A DNA stretch of 64,000 bases from Polyangiaceae bacterium (GTDB taxonomy: Bacteria; Myxococcota_A; Polyangia; Polyangiales; Polyangiaceae): the NCBI GenBank assembly GCA_013214025.1, contig JABSRN010000042.1:1-64000 (forward strand), in the 5' to 3' direction. Positions within the stretch are counted from its first letter, which is position 1; each line of letters begins with the position of its first letter. Shown here piece by piece: positions 43,129-50,937 of this stretch. Both the position numbers and the translations under genes were made by a program. The notes below the pieces were generated by a model. That model worked only from the letters and a program-made list of their open reading frames with translations. It searched no databases and had not been told where the DNA came from.

Positions 43129-43703
43129 TTCGCGTCTTGCTCCCACCGCTCAAAACGCAATCCAGCGATCTTCGAGACTTCTTCGTCTCTCCAGAGCCCC
43201 AGTCGCTCGGCGCGAGCTGACGCCTGGGCCGCCAAATACGCCGGACGTCCTTCAAAGGGGTGCACGGGGTAAGCTATCAGGAGCCCACGAGCCACCAAGT
43301 TCAGAGCCACGTCGTTTTCGCCCACGAACAGCTTCGCTAGGATCCGGCGGTGGCGATCGAGCGGTGGGTCGTTCAGCCGAACCTCAATCGGGACATCAGT
43401 CAGGCGATGCTTCAGTTCGGCCGCTGCGGCGGCACCAAAACTCGCCCCCATCCCCCGCTCGGCGCTCGCCGCCAGTGCCTTGACGCCGATAAGCCGAATC
43501 GAAACGCGTTGGCCGCTCCGATTGCGGACCATGACGCTATCGCCGTCCACAACGTGTAGGAGAGAAACCACTTCTCGGTCGGTGAGCGTACCCTGGCTCT
43601 GCTGAGCTTGGCGGCGCCGAGATTCCGCTCCGATTCCAAAGTAGACCGACGCCGCCAACAGCGTCGTGATGAGCATCCAAAACAGCCGCGTCCCCGATTC
43701 CAC
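43125..43703 (-). CDS. Membrane-anchored SNase-like nuclease domain protein
   Basis: About 192 residues from GTG 43703, which has AGGG upstream; further starts exist to 43817, so the start is uncertain. A hydrophobic anchor (FWMLITTLLAASVYFGIG) precedes an SNase domain: LLHVVDGDSVMVRNRSGQ, VSIRLIGVKA, DRHRRILAKLF and ALNLVARGLLIAYP, then ARAERLGLW. The active site is incomplete: the usual RLIGIDAPE reads RLIGVKALA, losing the catalytic Asp and Glu, while Asp in VVDGDS and Arg in RRILAKL remain. It may bind nucleic acid or be weakly active at the cell envelope. It is coupled to the K+ channel gene. Confidence 0.78.
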   Translation of the reverse strand: MESGTRLFWMLITTLLAASVYFGIGAESRRRQAQQSQGTLTDREVVSLLHVVDGDSVMVRNRSGQRVSIRLIGVKALAASAERGMGASFGAAAAAELKHRLTDVPIEVRLNDPPLDRHRRILAKLFVGENDVALNLVARGLLIAYPVHPFEGRPAYLAAQASARAERLGLWRDEEVSKIAGLRFERWEQDAK

Positions 43704-43810
43704 AACCGACACCCTATCTTTGGAGGCAGGTGCTTGCCCAGATCGAAAGAAGCTGAGTTCGCACGTCGATAAGCGACCCTGATGTGGACGCTTCCTGACG
43801 CGTCGCGACG

Positions 43811-43839
43811 TGCACAATCGAGAATTCGCTCTACATTAT
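43811..43839 (+). promoter_or_regulatory. Possible promoter giving a near-leaderless mRNA
   Basis: TGCACA (43811-43816) and CATTAT (43834-43839) each match four of six consensus -35 and -10 positions and are 17 bases apart. The start ATG of the small lipoprotein lies at 43844, with no ribosome binding site, so transcription would begin at or beside the start codon. Confidence 0.35.
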
Positions 43840-43843
43840 AGAT

Positions 43844-44074
43844 ATGCAACGTATCGCCAAAATAGTCATGGCCATGGGTGTTGCGTCTCTCCTCCTCGCC
43901 TGCGGATCTCCCGCGAAAACTATGGTCCCGAAGCTTGCGCCCCAACCCAAGGCGCAGCGAACCCCCACGGACCAACAAGTTGGACCCCGCATGCCCGAGC
44001 CGTTGATGGCGCCGCCGCCCGCTTATGGAAATAAAATAGTTACGGCGCAGACCGATTCACCAGCGCAGGGCTGA
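43844..44074 (+). CDS. Small lipoprotein
   Basis: A 76-residue protein with a lipoprotein signal peptide (IVMAMGVASLLLAC), lipobox LLAC, Cys20. The mature peptide of about 56 residues is rich in Pro, Gln and Ala (APQPKAQRTPTDQQVGPRMP) and probably unstructured. Such proteins may tether or cover the outer membrane. It is divergent from the SNase gene and convergent with a larger lipoprotein gene. No family is recognised. Confidence 0.7.
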   Translation: MQRIAKIVMAMGVASLLLACGSPAKTMVPKLAPQPKAQRTPTDQQVGPRMPEPLMAPPPAYGNKIVTAQTDSPAQG

Positions 44075-44090
44075 CCCCCCGCCGAATCAC

Positions 44091-45281
44091 CTAGCGTACG
44101 TAAACTCGTATCCGCGCCCAGTCGGTCCCCCCGCGACTGTCGTGACTGATCGCCCAAATGTTGACCCAGCCGGGCTCCGCGGGAGCGGTGAATTGGTCAC
44201 CATGGTCTTCGTTCCACCCGCGCTGGGCGTCGCTAAGAAGTCGCGTCCCGGATTCGAACTCGCCTCCGTCAGCGTAATAATTCACCCACATCTGTTCGCT
44301 CAGCTGCTGCCCGAGTTGCGCTGCGAGCACCGAATCGGTTTGTGCCTGCGAACTATCCACCAACGCGAGTACCGGGATCTGTTCACAATCGTCAGACTCA
44401 CATCGATCGATACAAACCACGCCCGGGTCACTGCACGGATCCTCCGGCAGCGCCGGTGCGTTTTGTTCCGCATCGGGCACGCAACTGGCCCCCAAACAAA
44501 GCGTCCCCTGGCCCCATTCGGCGGGCAGGTACGAGATGTCTCCAAACTCAACGCCATCCACCCGCGGGTTCGTGTTCAGCACGATGGGTTCGTCGTAAGA
44601 ATAAACGGCAGAGTAGCCGGCGACAAAATCGTCTGAACCCAAGAGCTTCCCAGATGAGGCATCTCGGCAGCGCAGAGGAAATGATTCTCCGCTTGTATCG
44701 AGCTCAAGCTCGCCGGCACAGATCGCGAAGAACACGTAGGACAAGCCCCACGGGGGCAGGGTGGGATCATTCGGCGGCGGTCGGACTGCGATAATCTCAG
44801 CGGGGATCTGAAAATCAAAGGAGGACGGACCTGCCGGTGCCGGCGCGAAGAAACCTAGACTCGGACATCCCCCACCTGAGGTTGACGAACATTGTAGCTT
44901 CGGAAAACCTAGCGGTGTCGGAAAGCCCAGCGGTGCACCCGAGGGCGGTGCGGTTCCTGCGTCTGCCCCGGTCGCGGTCTGAGCCAACATCGCCAGCTGA
45001 GCGAAACAAAGCGCGTACAACTCCGAAGCTGGGTTGTGGCAACCAGAAACCCACGCGATCTGCACATCCCGAGCTGGAGCCTCATTGTTGCGACGCCCAT
45101 CGTTCCACAAGATCTGCAGTGAGACGGAATCGCCCGGCCGTGCATAGGGGCGATCCTTTTGGACCGCCATCACGCGCAGAGAATCCAGCAAGCTCGCGAC
45201 CTCTCGCTCCGGCTCACAACTGAGCGCCGAGCAGAGGAGACCGCCCCACAGCCAGAACGGGGAACGCAGTATGCGGCTCAT
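44091..45281 (-). CDS. Lipoprotein coupled to a TonB-dependent receptor
   Basis: A 396-residue protein from ATG 45281, which overlaps the receptor stop (TGATG). The open frame extends upstream but would add non-protein-like sequence. The signal peptide (FWLWGGLLCSALSC) ends in lipobox ALSC. The mature domain is extracytoplasmic and Cys/Pro-rich (EDPCSDPGVVCIDRCESD, CIDRC), ending DWARIRVYVR. No family is recognised. Its position after the receptor suggests a surface partner, such as a SusD-like or substrate-binding lipoprotein. This is inference. Confidence 0.8.
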   Translation of the reverse strand: MSRILRSPFWLWGGLLCSALSCEPEREVASLLDSLRVMAVQKDRPYARPGDSVSLQILWNDGRRNNEAPARDVQIAWVSGCHNPASELYALCFAQLAMLAQTATGADAGTAPPSGAPLGFPTPLGFPKLQCSSTSGGGCPSLGFFAPAPAGPSSFDFQIPAEIIAVRPPPNDPTLPPWGLSYVFFAICAGELELDTSGESFPLRCRDASSGKLLGSDDFVAGYSAVYSYDEPIVLNTNPRVDGVEFGDISYLPAEWGQGTLCLGASCVPDAEQNAPALPEDPCSDPGVVCIDRCESDDCEQIPVLALVDSSQAQTDSVLAAQLGQQLSEQMWVNYYADGGEFESGTRLLSDAQRGWNEDHGDQFTAPAEPGWVNIWAISHDSRGGTDWARIRVYVR

Positions 45282-48106
45282 CAAAACTCTCCTCTTAGGC
45301 CGAAACTCGGGATGAGCGGCAGACCCGTCTGGTAGCGCTCTTTGGTGAAGTTGTAGTTGTAGAGCAGCTGTTCGGTCGCCGGATTGTTGTAGGCGTTCTG
45401 CACGTCCATATAGGCCGAGAGACGCCAAGACTTGTACTGCCATGCCTTGTCGATTCTGACGTCGACCGCGTGAAAATTCGGCAGGCGCCGACTGAAGGGG
45501 TCGCCTCTCAACGGGGTATAGGCAGCGGCATCAGCCGCATAGAGGGCGGGAAGACTGCTCTGTACCGGGGAGGTGAGCGGACCAGATACGTAACGCCATC
45601 GCGCGCCCACCTCCCAGCCATGGCCGAGGCGATAGTTCCCGAGAATCGTGAACACGTGGGTCTGGTCGAACTGCATGAGGTACTCGTCGTCGTCCGGACC
45701 GTTCTGACGAATGCTTCGCGACAGCGTGTAGGCGAGCCAACCAAAGAAGCGCTTGTCGGGCTTGTACTTGAACAGCGTCTCCAGGCCGATCACGTAGCCG
45801 CTGCCTTCGTTGTTGTACTCGTAGTCCCCGGTCGCTGACACTCCTCGGGAAACGAGATTTTGCATGTCTTTGTAGTAACCCTCGACCCCCAGTTCGAGGT
45901 GCTCCGTGATCTCTTGTTCGACGCCGACCGAATAATGAATGGAGCGATTCGAATCCACTCCGGGAGTCCCGAATACAGGATCAGTTTCTTGGTACTCCGG
46001 CGGCTGACGAAACACGCCGGCACCGCCCTTGAGCGTGGTGCGACGTGTGCCCGCATCGGAAGCTTCCGCGTTGCCGCCCTGAGTGGTCCAGGTCCCGCGG
46101 TCGCCGCTTCCCCCGAAAAGATCGTAGCGAGACATCAAACGGGGACTGAACTCTCCTTGCCCGGAATCGCGGGCGTAGTCAGCGCGCAACCCCGGAACCA
46201 AAAGCCACTTGGGTACGGGCCGAACTTCGGCCTCCGCGTACCAACTGGGTCGAAAGCCAAGCCCGCTCTCGTGACTTTCGGACACGGGTCGCAGGGTGAA
46301 TGGCCCCGGCGCGGGTTCTCCTGGACGCGGCGGCGGCGGGGCCCGGACGTACACGTCATAGGGCGCGATCTGAAAGTCCAGCCCCGTGTTCAGACGGATG
46401 CCGTCCGCGATCTTAAACCCGAACTCACTCCGAGCATGAACCGGCATCGCTTCGACCTGGAATTGCACCGACGCAATCGAGAAGTCGATGATATCGGAGC
46501 CGACGGATACCATCGTGTCTAAATCTACCGATTTGGACAAAGCGTTCCGGTACAAGATCTGGGCGCGCGTGAACGACGTCGCGAAGCGGAGGTTTCCGCC
46601 GAAACCGGGTTCCTGATCCGGCGGGTTCTTGATCAAGAGCTCCAGCTCGTCGTCGGACGCGATAAAGCGCAGGCTCAGCCGAGAACGGGGCGTCGGCTTC
46701 GTCTCCGCGATGATCTGATAGTCGTGATAAACCGGCGCGCTCGTGACCCCTGCATCCGCCGCTTCCAGCGCAGGCGTCAACCAGACGTCAATCCAGCTGC
46801 GTCGCGCAGCAGCCGCGAAGGTCCAGTCCCCCGCGATGGGACCTTGCAACATGACTCGCATGTCGATGAGATCGAACTGCGCCATGCCATGGAAGCAGCC
46901 GTAAGTGTCGAGGGGGTCACCAAAGTCCCCATGGCACTGGGTGTCGGGCTCCCGTAGCTCGACGTCGATGATCCCGCCCATCAGTCGTCCGTACTTGGCG
47001 CTGAAGTTGCCCGGATAGAAATCTATTCTGTCCAGCAGCTCCGTAGGAATCACGCTGCTGAGGCCACCAAAGTGATAGACGAGCGGAAACTCAGCACCGG
47101 AGATGAAGGCGCGTGTATCTTGAGGCGCCGAGCCGCGAACCACCAGAAAGCCGATCAGGCCTGGTGGGCGTGCGACCCCCGGCAAGCTCTGTAGCGACCG
47201 CAGCGCGTCTCCCGACGTTCCTGGAATTCGGGACATCTGGCGACGGTCGATGGTCCGACGAGTCACCTCCCGCGGAGGCCGATCGGCGACCACGGTCACC
47301 TCAAGCTCCTCGGTCGTCGCCGCAACGCGGTATGTCACGTCGGTTTCTTCGCCGGCGACGACTGTCTCAGTCAAATCTACCGGCTCAAATCCCGCCGCCT
47401 GAACCTGTAACTGATAGGCGCCTGCCAGGACCGCGCTGAAGACGAACTTGCCGTCAGCCCCGGTGAGGGTCGTCTGCGTCGTCCCACCCGACTTAACGAG
47501 AATGACTTCAGCCCCGGCGAGGGGTTGCTCAGCCCCTGCCACCAAGATAGTACCGATCAAGTTGCCGACCGTAGGAGGAGGCTCCGGCTCCGCCGCTTCG
47601 GGCTCGGCAAGGGTGAAGCGGTACGGGAAGAGAATCTTCACCGGTACCGGTTTTCCGCCCACCGTGGCCGGCGACCATTGGAACTTGAGCGCCGCATCTC
47701 GGGCCGCCTCGTCCAGACCATAGCCAAGACCCTGGTGGATCTTTGCCTCCGTGACCGCACCCGTAGGATCGATGGCGAGGGAGAGCACCACCACACCAGA
47801 TACCGCCGCATCGATCGCGGCCTGGGGATAATCCGCGTTCTCAAAGTGGACGATCTTCGGCTTCACGAGAGGAGCTTTTTCTGGCTCGACGTCCTTCTTC
47901 TTAGGTCGCAGGATGCCCCCGCCCTGACCCGAAGGCACGGCGCCCCGACGTGGGGACGAGTTGGGCGCTTCCCCACGCTGGCCGTCGTCATCGTCAGACG
48001 CGTCCGAAGGCGGAGCCGTCTGAGCCAACGCTATGGCGGGAGCCAGTGCAAAAGAAAGCGCGATTGCGCTGAGAAAGCCTCGATTCTTGAGCGCGTCCAT
48101 TGTCAT
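45281..48106 (-). CDS. TonB-dependent receptor with its own TonB C-terminal domain
   Basis: About 941 residues from ATG 48106, seven bases after GGAG; the frame extends to 48136. The signal peptide (FLSAIALSFALAPAIALAQ) is followed by an acidic linker. Residues 75-170 look like the C-terminal domain of TonB-type energy transducers (VKPKIVHFENADYPQAAID, GVVVLSLAIDPTGAVTEAKI, LKFQWSPATVGGKPV). A carboxypeptidase-regulatory-like domain follows (AEVILVKSGGTTQTTLTGAD), then a plug (IPGTSGDALRSLQSLPGVAR, FLVVRGSAPQDT, YPGNFSAKYGRLMGGIIDVE) and a long C-terminal beta-barrel. It takes up a substrate across the outer membrane. The substrate is unknown. Confidence 0.92.
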   Translation of the reverse strand: MTMDALKNRGFLSAIALSFALAPAIALAQTAPPSDASDDDDGQRGEAPNSSPRRGAVPSGQGGGILRPKKKDVEPEKAPLVKPKIVHFENADYPQAAIDAAVSGVVVLSLAIDPTGAVTEAKIHQGLGYGLDEAARDAALKFQWSPATVGGKPVPVKILFPYRFTLAEPEAAEPEPPPTVGNLIGTILVAGAEQPLAGAEVILVKSGGTTQTTLTGADGKFVFSAVLAGAYQLQVQAAGFEPVDLTETVVAGEETDVTYRVAATTEELEVTVVADRPPREVTRRTIDRRQMSRIPGTSGDALRSLQSLPGVARPPGLIGFLVVRGSAPQDTRAFISGAEFPLVYHFGGLSSVIPTELLDRIDFYPGNFSAKYGRLMGGIIDVELREPDTQCHGDFGDPLDTYGCFHGMAQFDLIDMRVMLQGPIAGDWTFAAAARRSWIDVWLTPALEAADAGVTSAPVYHDYQIIAETKPTPRSRLSLRFIASDDELELLIKNPPDQEPGFGGNLRFATSFTRAQILYRNALSKSVDLDTMVSVGSDIIDFSIASVQFQVEAMPVHARSEFGFKIADGIRLNTGLDFQIAPYDVYVRAPPPPRPGEPAPGPFTLRPVSESHESGLGFRPSWYAEAEVRPVPKWLLVPGLRADYARDSGQGEFSPRLMSRYDLFGGSGDRGTWTTQGGNAEASDAGTRRTTLKGGAGVFRQPPEYQETDPVFGTPGVDSNRSIHYSVGVEQEITEHLELGVEGYYKDMQNLVSRGVSATGDYEYNNEGSGYVIGLETLFKYKPDKRFFGWLAYTLSRSIRQNGPDDDEYLMQFDQTHVFTILGNYRLGHGWEVGARWRYVSGPLTSPVQSSLPALYAADAAAYTPLRGDPFSRRLPNFHAVDVRIDKAWQYKSWRLSAYMDVQNAYNNPATEQLLYNYNFTKERYQTGLPLIPSFGLRGEF

Positions 48107-48241
48107 TTCGGTACTCCACCCCCCCGGCGAGGACAAGCTGCCCGGCTCCCGGTGTCGGCTGCAGCTCTAGGCGCGGCGGCCGAATTGTCGACCTGCCCGA
48201 ACGGCCTTGAGGCAGCCCGGCGGGCCAGCTACGCGTGAAGC

Positions 48242-49009
48242 GTGAAAATCGCGACCTGGAACGTGAACTCTCTGCGGGCCCGTGAAGGCCTCGTGCTTGA
48301 CTGGCTCAAACGGGTCGAGCCCGACGTGCTGCTGATGCAAGAAACAAAAGTCGTTGATGACGACTTCCCCAGCGATGGTTTCCAGCGCCTCGGCTACTCC
48401 GTCGTGATGGCCGGTCAGAAAACGTACAACGGTGTCGCCATCGCTTCGCGCGGCTACATGCGCGACATCAAGATCGGGCTGGACGGAGATCCACCGGACG
48501 CGGACAAGCGCCTGATCTCAGCGGTGGTGAAGGGAATTCGCGTATTTAGCGCGTACATTCCCAACGGCAAAGCCATCGACAACCCGTCCTTTCCCGAAAA
48601 ACTCGACTGGCTCAAGCGCTTACGAAGCACCATCGAAAAATACGGCGACGAACGACCCATCGCACTGGGCGGCGACTTCAACGTAGCGATGGACTCACGA
48701 GACGTCGTTAACGTAGAAGCCATGGAAGGCCTGACCCATTTTCATCCGGACGAGCACGCCCGAATGAAAGAGCTACTGGAGCTCGGTTTAACGGATGCCT
48801 TTCGCCTCAAGGAAGAAGCCGGCGGGCTGTTCAGCTGGTGGGACTACCGCGGTGGTGGCTTCGAACGCAATCAGGGCATGCGAATCGACTACATGTTCCT
48901 GACCCGAAGCCTGACCGACGCCTGTGACAAGGCCTGGATGGACGTGGAGGAACGCCGCCATGACAAGCCCTCGGATCACATTCCTGTCGTCGTTGAACTG
49001 AAACTCTGA
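48242..49009 (+). CDS. xthA: Exodeoxyribonuclease III (AP endonuclease)
   Basis: A 255-residue enzyme of the EEP superfamily from GTG 48242. N-terminal MKIATWNVNSLRA, the metal-binding Glu in LLMQETKV, GGDFNVAMDSRDV, SWWDYRGGGFERNQGMRIDY and the catalytic SDHIPVV are all present. It cleaves at abasic sites in DNA and degrades from 3' ends during base-excision repair. All motifs are intact and the length is normal. It begins about 130 bases from the divergent TonB receptor gene. Confidence 0.96.
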   Translation: MKIATWNVNSLRAREGLVLDWLKRVEPDVLLMQETKVVDDDFPSDGFQRLGYSVVMAGQKTYNGVAIASRGYMRDIKIGLDGDPPDADKRLISAVVKGIRVFSAYIPNGKAIDNPSFPEKLDWLKRLRSTIEKYGDERPIALGGDFNVAMDSRDVVNVEAMEGLTHFHPDEHARMKELLELGLTDAFRLKEEAGGLFSWWDYRGGGFERNQGMRIDYMFLTRSLTDACDKAWMDVEERRHDKPSDHIPVVVELKL

Positions 49010-49050
49010 TTCAAGCAGCCGGGCTCATGGGGCGGCGACAGCAACACATC

Positions 49051-49686
49051 TTACTTCAGCCGAACGTCGTAATCGGCCAACAGCGTAGCCATTTGTCTGG
49101 CCGGATCTCCGTGGGGATCGATGGTTTCAGCCTGCCAACCCGCGATTTTCGCAGCTTCGATATTGGCGGGCAGGTCGTCAAAAAAAAGCAACTCGCTCCC
49201 GGTCGCTTCGACGCCCTGCCTGAAGGCTCGATAAATCGAGGCGTCCGGCTTGGCGCAGCCGAACAAGTGGGATGCACAAGGATGATCCGCCTGCGCCGGC
49301 GCCTCAAAATCTCTCAGGAGTCTTGCCCAATGAGGCGCGTTCGTATTGGACAACAGTCCCGTCAACATTCCAGCTGCGCGCAGCTGCCGTAGCAGTTCCC
49401 CTGTTCCCGGATAAGCTTCGATTAGATAGGCCGCGTGGATCCGCTCCACCTCCGCTGGCGAATATCGGGCCTCGAAGAGATCTGACATTTGCGCATAGTA
49501 CTTAGCTGAGTCGATCTCGTTGACTTCAAATCGTTTGACTAGTGCGTACCAATCAGTCCGGCGCGCCTCGAAATCTTCGGCGCTATGCCGGAGGCCGACC
49601 CCCGACCGCTCACAAGCTTCTCCGAAGCTCCGGCAAATTCGCACCAGTACTCCGCCGAGATCAAACACCACCATTCGAATCGGCAA
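49051..49686 (-). CDS. HAD-superfamily hydrolase
   Basis: A 211-residue HAD-IA protein. The nucleophile motif is RMVVFDLGGVLVRIC; motif II is LTGLLSNTNAPHWARLL; the Lys is in FGCAKPDASIYR; the Asp pair is in LLFFDDLPANIEAAK. The start is taken as TTG at 49686, giving MPIRMVVFDLGGVL, the usual N-terminus of this family; the ATG at 49674 is the alternative. It probably dephosphorylates a small metabolite, as YihX-type phosphatases do. Confidence 0.88.
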   Translation of the reverse strand: MPIRMVVFDLGGVLVRICRSFGEACERSGVGLRHSAEDFEARRTDWYALVKRFEVNEIDSAKYYAQMSDLFEARYSPAEVERIHAAYLIEAYPGTGELLRQLRAAGMLTGLLSNTNAPHWARLLRDFEAPAQADHPCASHLFGCAKPDASIYRAFRQGVEATGSELLFFDDLPANIEAAKIAGWQAETIDPHGDPARQMATLLADYDVRLK

Positions 49687-49747
49687 GACCCGCTCACCGT
49701 AGATCTCAAAGATGGTTCACGCAAGCACGAGGGCGTCGCGCCGAAGC

Positions 49748-50884
49748 TCAATCGCCCGAACAACTGCCACCCCGACACCAATCCAACACTTGCTGCCAGC
49801 TGACACCGGGGGCATCCGGAGGCAGAGGCGAGCCATTCTCGAAAGTGTTCAACTGCCTGGCACCCTCGATACTCACACGACCCGCCTCGAACCAGCGCTC
49901 CAGCTCGGGCGCGAGGGCGAAGGCATCGCGCACCTCCAAGAATCCCCGAAGGTAGATCACCTCGCGGGCCAGGCCACCGCCACGAAAGCAGCGCGTGGCG
50001 ATGCCGACCCCTTCGGTGACAGTCGCGCCGCTCTCTATGAGGTCCCGAACGACAGCGACGAAATCGGCTCCCTTCAATACGGAAGTCGCCGCTTGGTGGC
50101 GCACGGCCAGCTCCCAGCGTCGATCGGCGTCGAGCCAGGAGGCACGTTCCTCAATGAATACCGCTCGACCTTCTTCCCCCTGAGAAGCGCCGGCGGTGCC
50201 CACTCGCAGGATACCCAATGGGGCGCTCTCAGCCGCGATCCGGGGCAGGATATGCGCCGCGATTTCATGTAAAATTAGCCGATCCCGATGGCGATTCGTC
50301 AATTGATGCCCTTCACGAATCATCACCACGCCATCGCCGATGGCCGCGATCGACGGCAGGCCGCGGCGAATCTCCACCCGAAGAGGCAATTTAAACTGGT
50401 GGCAGGCCGCACGAAATCGGCTCAGCAAGCTCCTCGGATCGAGCCCGTCGTCACAATCGATCAGAGGACTCGACGGACTGAATCGGTCTGCGCTCCAAAG
50501 CTTTGCCAATTGGTTGGCTGGGGCGGCGTCCGACGCGGGCAGCCGGTATCGCGATTGCGCCAGTGAGAGAAACGAAGACCCTCCGACGGCAGCTGCGAGC
50601 TCCGCCTCCAACATGAGCTCGCGAACACGGGCACGGTACAGCCCCGCCAAGGTTCCCGGTCCCTCGAGTTCACAAGCGATCGCTCCCAGCGCCTCCCGCA
50701 GCGATTCCCCATCCGGGAGGGCGGCGTAGCTCCAAATCGGAACGCGTGGCTGCCCTCGGCTCCAGTGGGCGACCGTCTGCCGTAGCTCTTCTTGGGCGTT
50801 TTTCGGCTGCGAGCGGTCCAAAAGCGCGATCCGCCGTTCCGCTTCAATAATCGCGCGGTCGAATCGATCCCATTGCGTAGCCAT
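49748..50884 (-). CDS. DUF1704-type zinc peptidase (MATCAP-like)
   Basis: A 378-residue protein. The metal-binding site is LILHEIAAHILPRIAAESAP (HExxH) with a distal Glu in QGEEGRAVFIEERASWLD, close to the QEGLA motif that names the bacterial family, though here it reads GEEGRA. The N-terminal 150 residues are helical. The same fold occurs in eukaryotic tubulin tyrosine carboxypeptidases (MATCAP); the bacterial substrate is unknown. No signal peptide is visible, so it should be cytoplasmic. Confidence is higher for a zinc peptidase than for the exact family. Confidence 0.8.
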   Translation of the reverse strand: MATQWDRFDRAIIEAERRIALLDRSQPKNAQEELRQTVAHWSRGQPRVPIWSYAALPDGESLREALGAIACELEGPGTLAGLYRARVRELMLEAELAAAVGGSSFLSLAQSRYRLPASDAAPANQLAKLWSADRFSPSSPLIDCDDGLDPRSLLSRFRAACHQFKLPLRVEIRRGLPSIAAIGDGVVMIREGHQLTNRHRDRLILHEIAAHILPRIAAESAPLGILRVGTAGASQGEEGRAVFIEERASWLDADRRWELAVRHQAATSVLKGADFVAVVRDLIESGATVTEGVGIATRCFRGGGLAREVIYLRGFLEVRDAFALAPELERWFEAGRVSIEGARQLNTFENGSPLPPDAPGVSWQQVLDWCRGGSCSGD

Positions 50885-50937
50885 CTAACAATCCAAAAGG
50901 AGCAGATCGGCGGCGATTTCGCTACTGTGATCGTGAC

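Noticed and set aside
44091-45443. Upstream extension of the lipoprotein gene to 45443
   Set aside because: The extra 54 residues overlap the end of the TonB receptor gene. The ATG at 45281 gives a normal signal peptide and a TGATG overlap.
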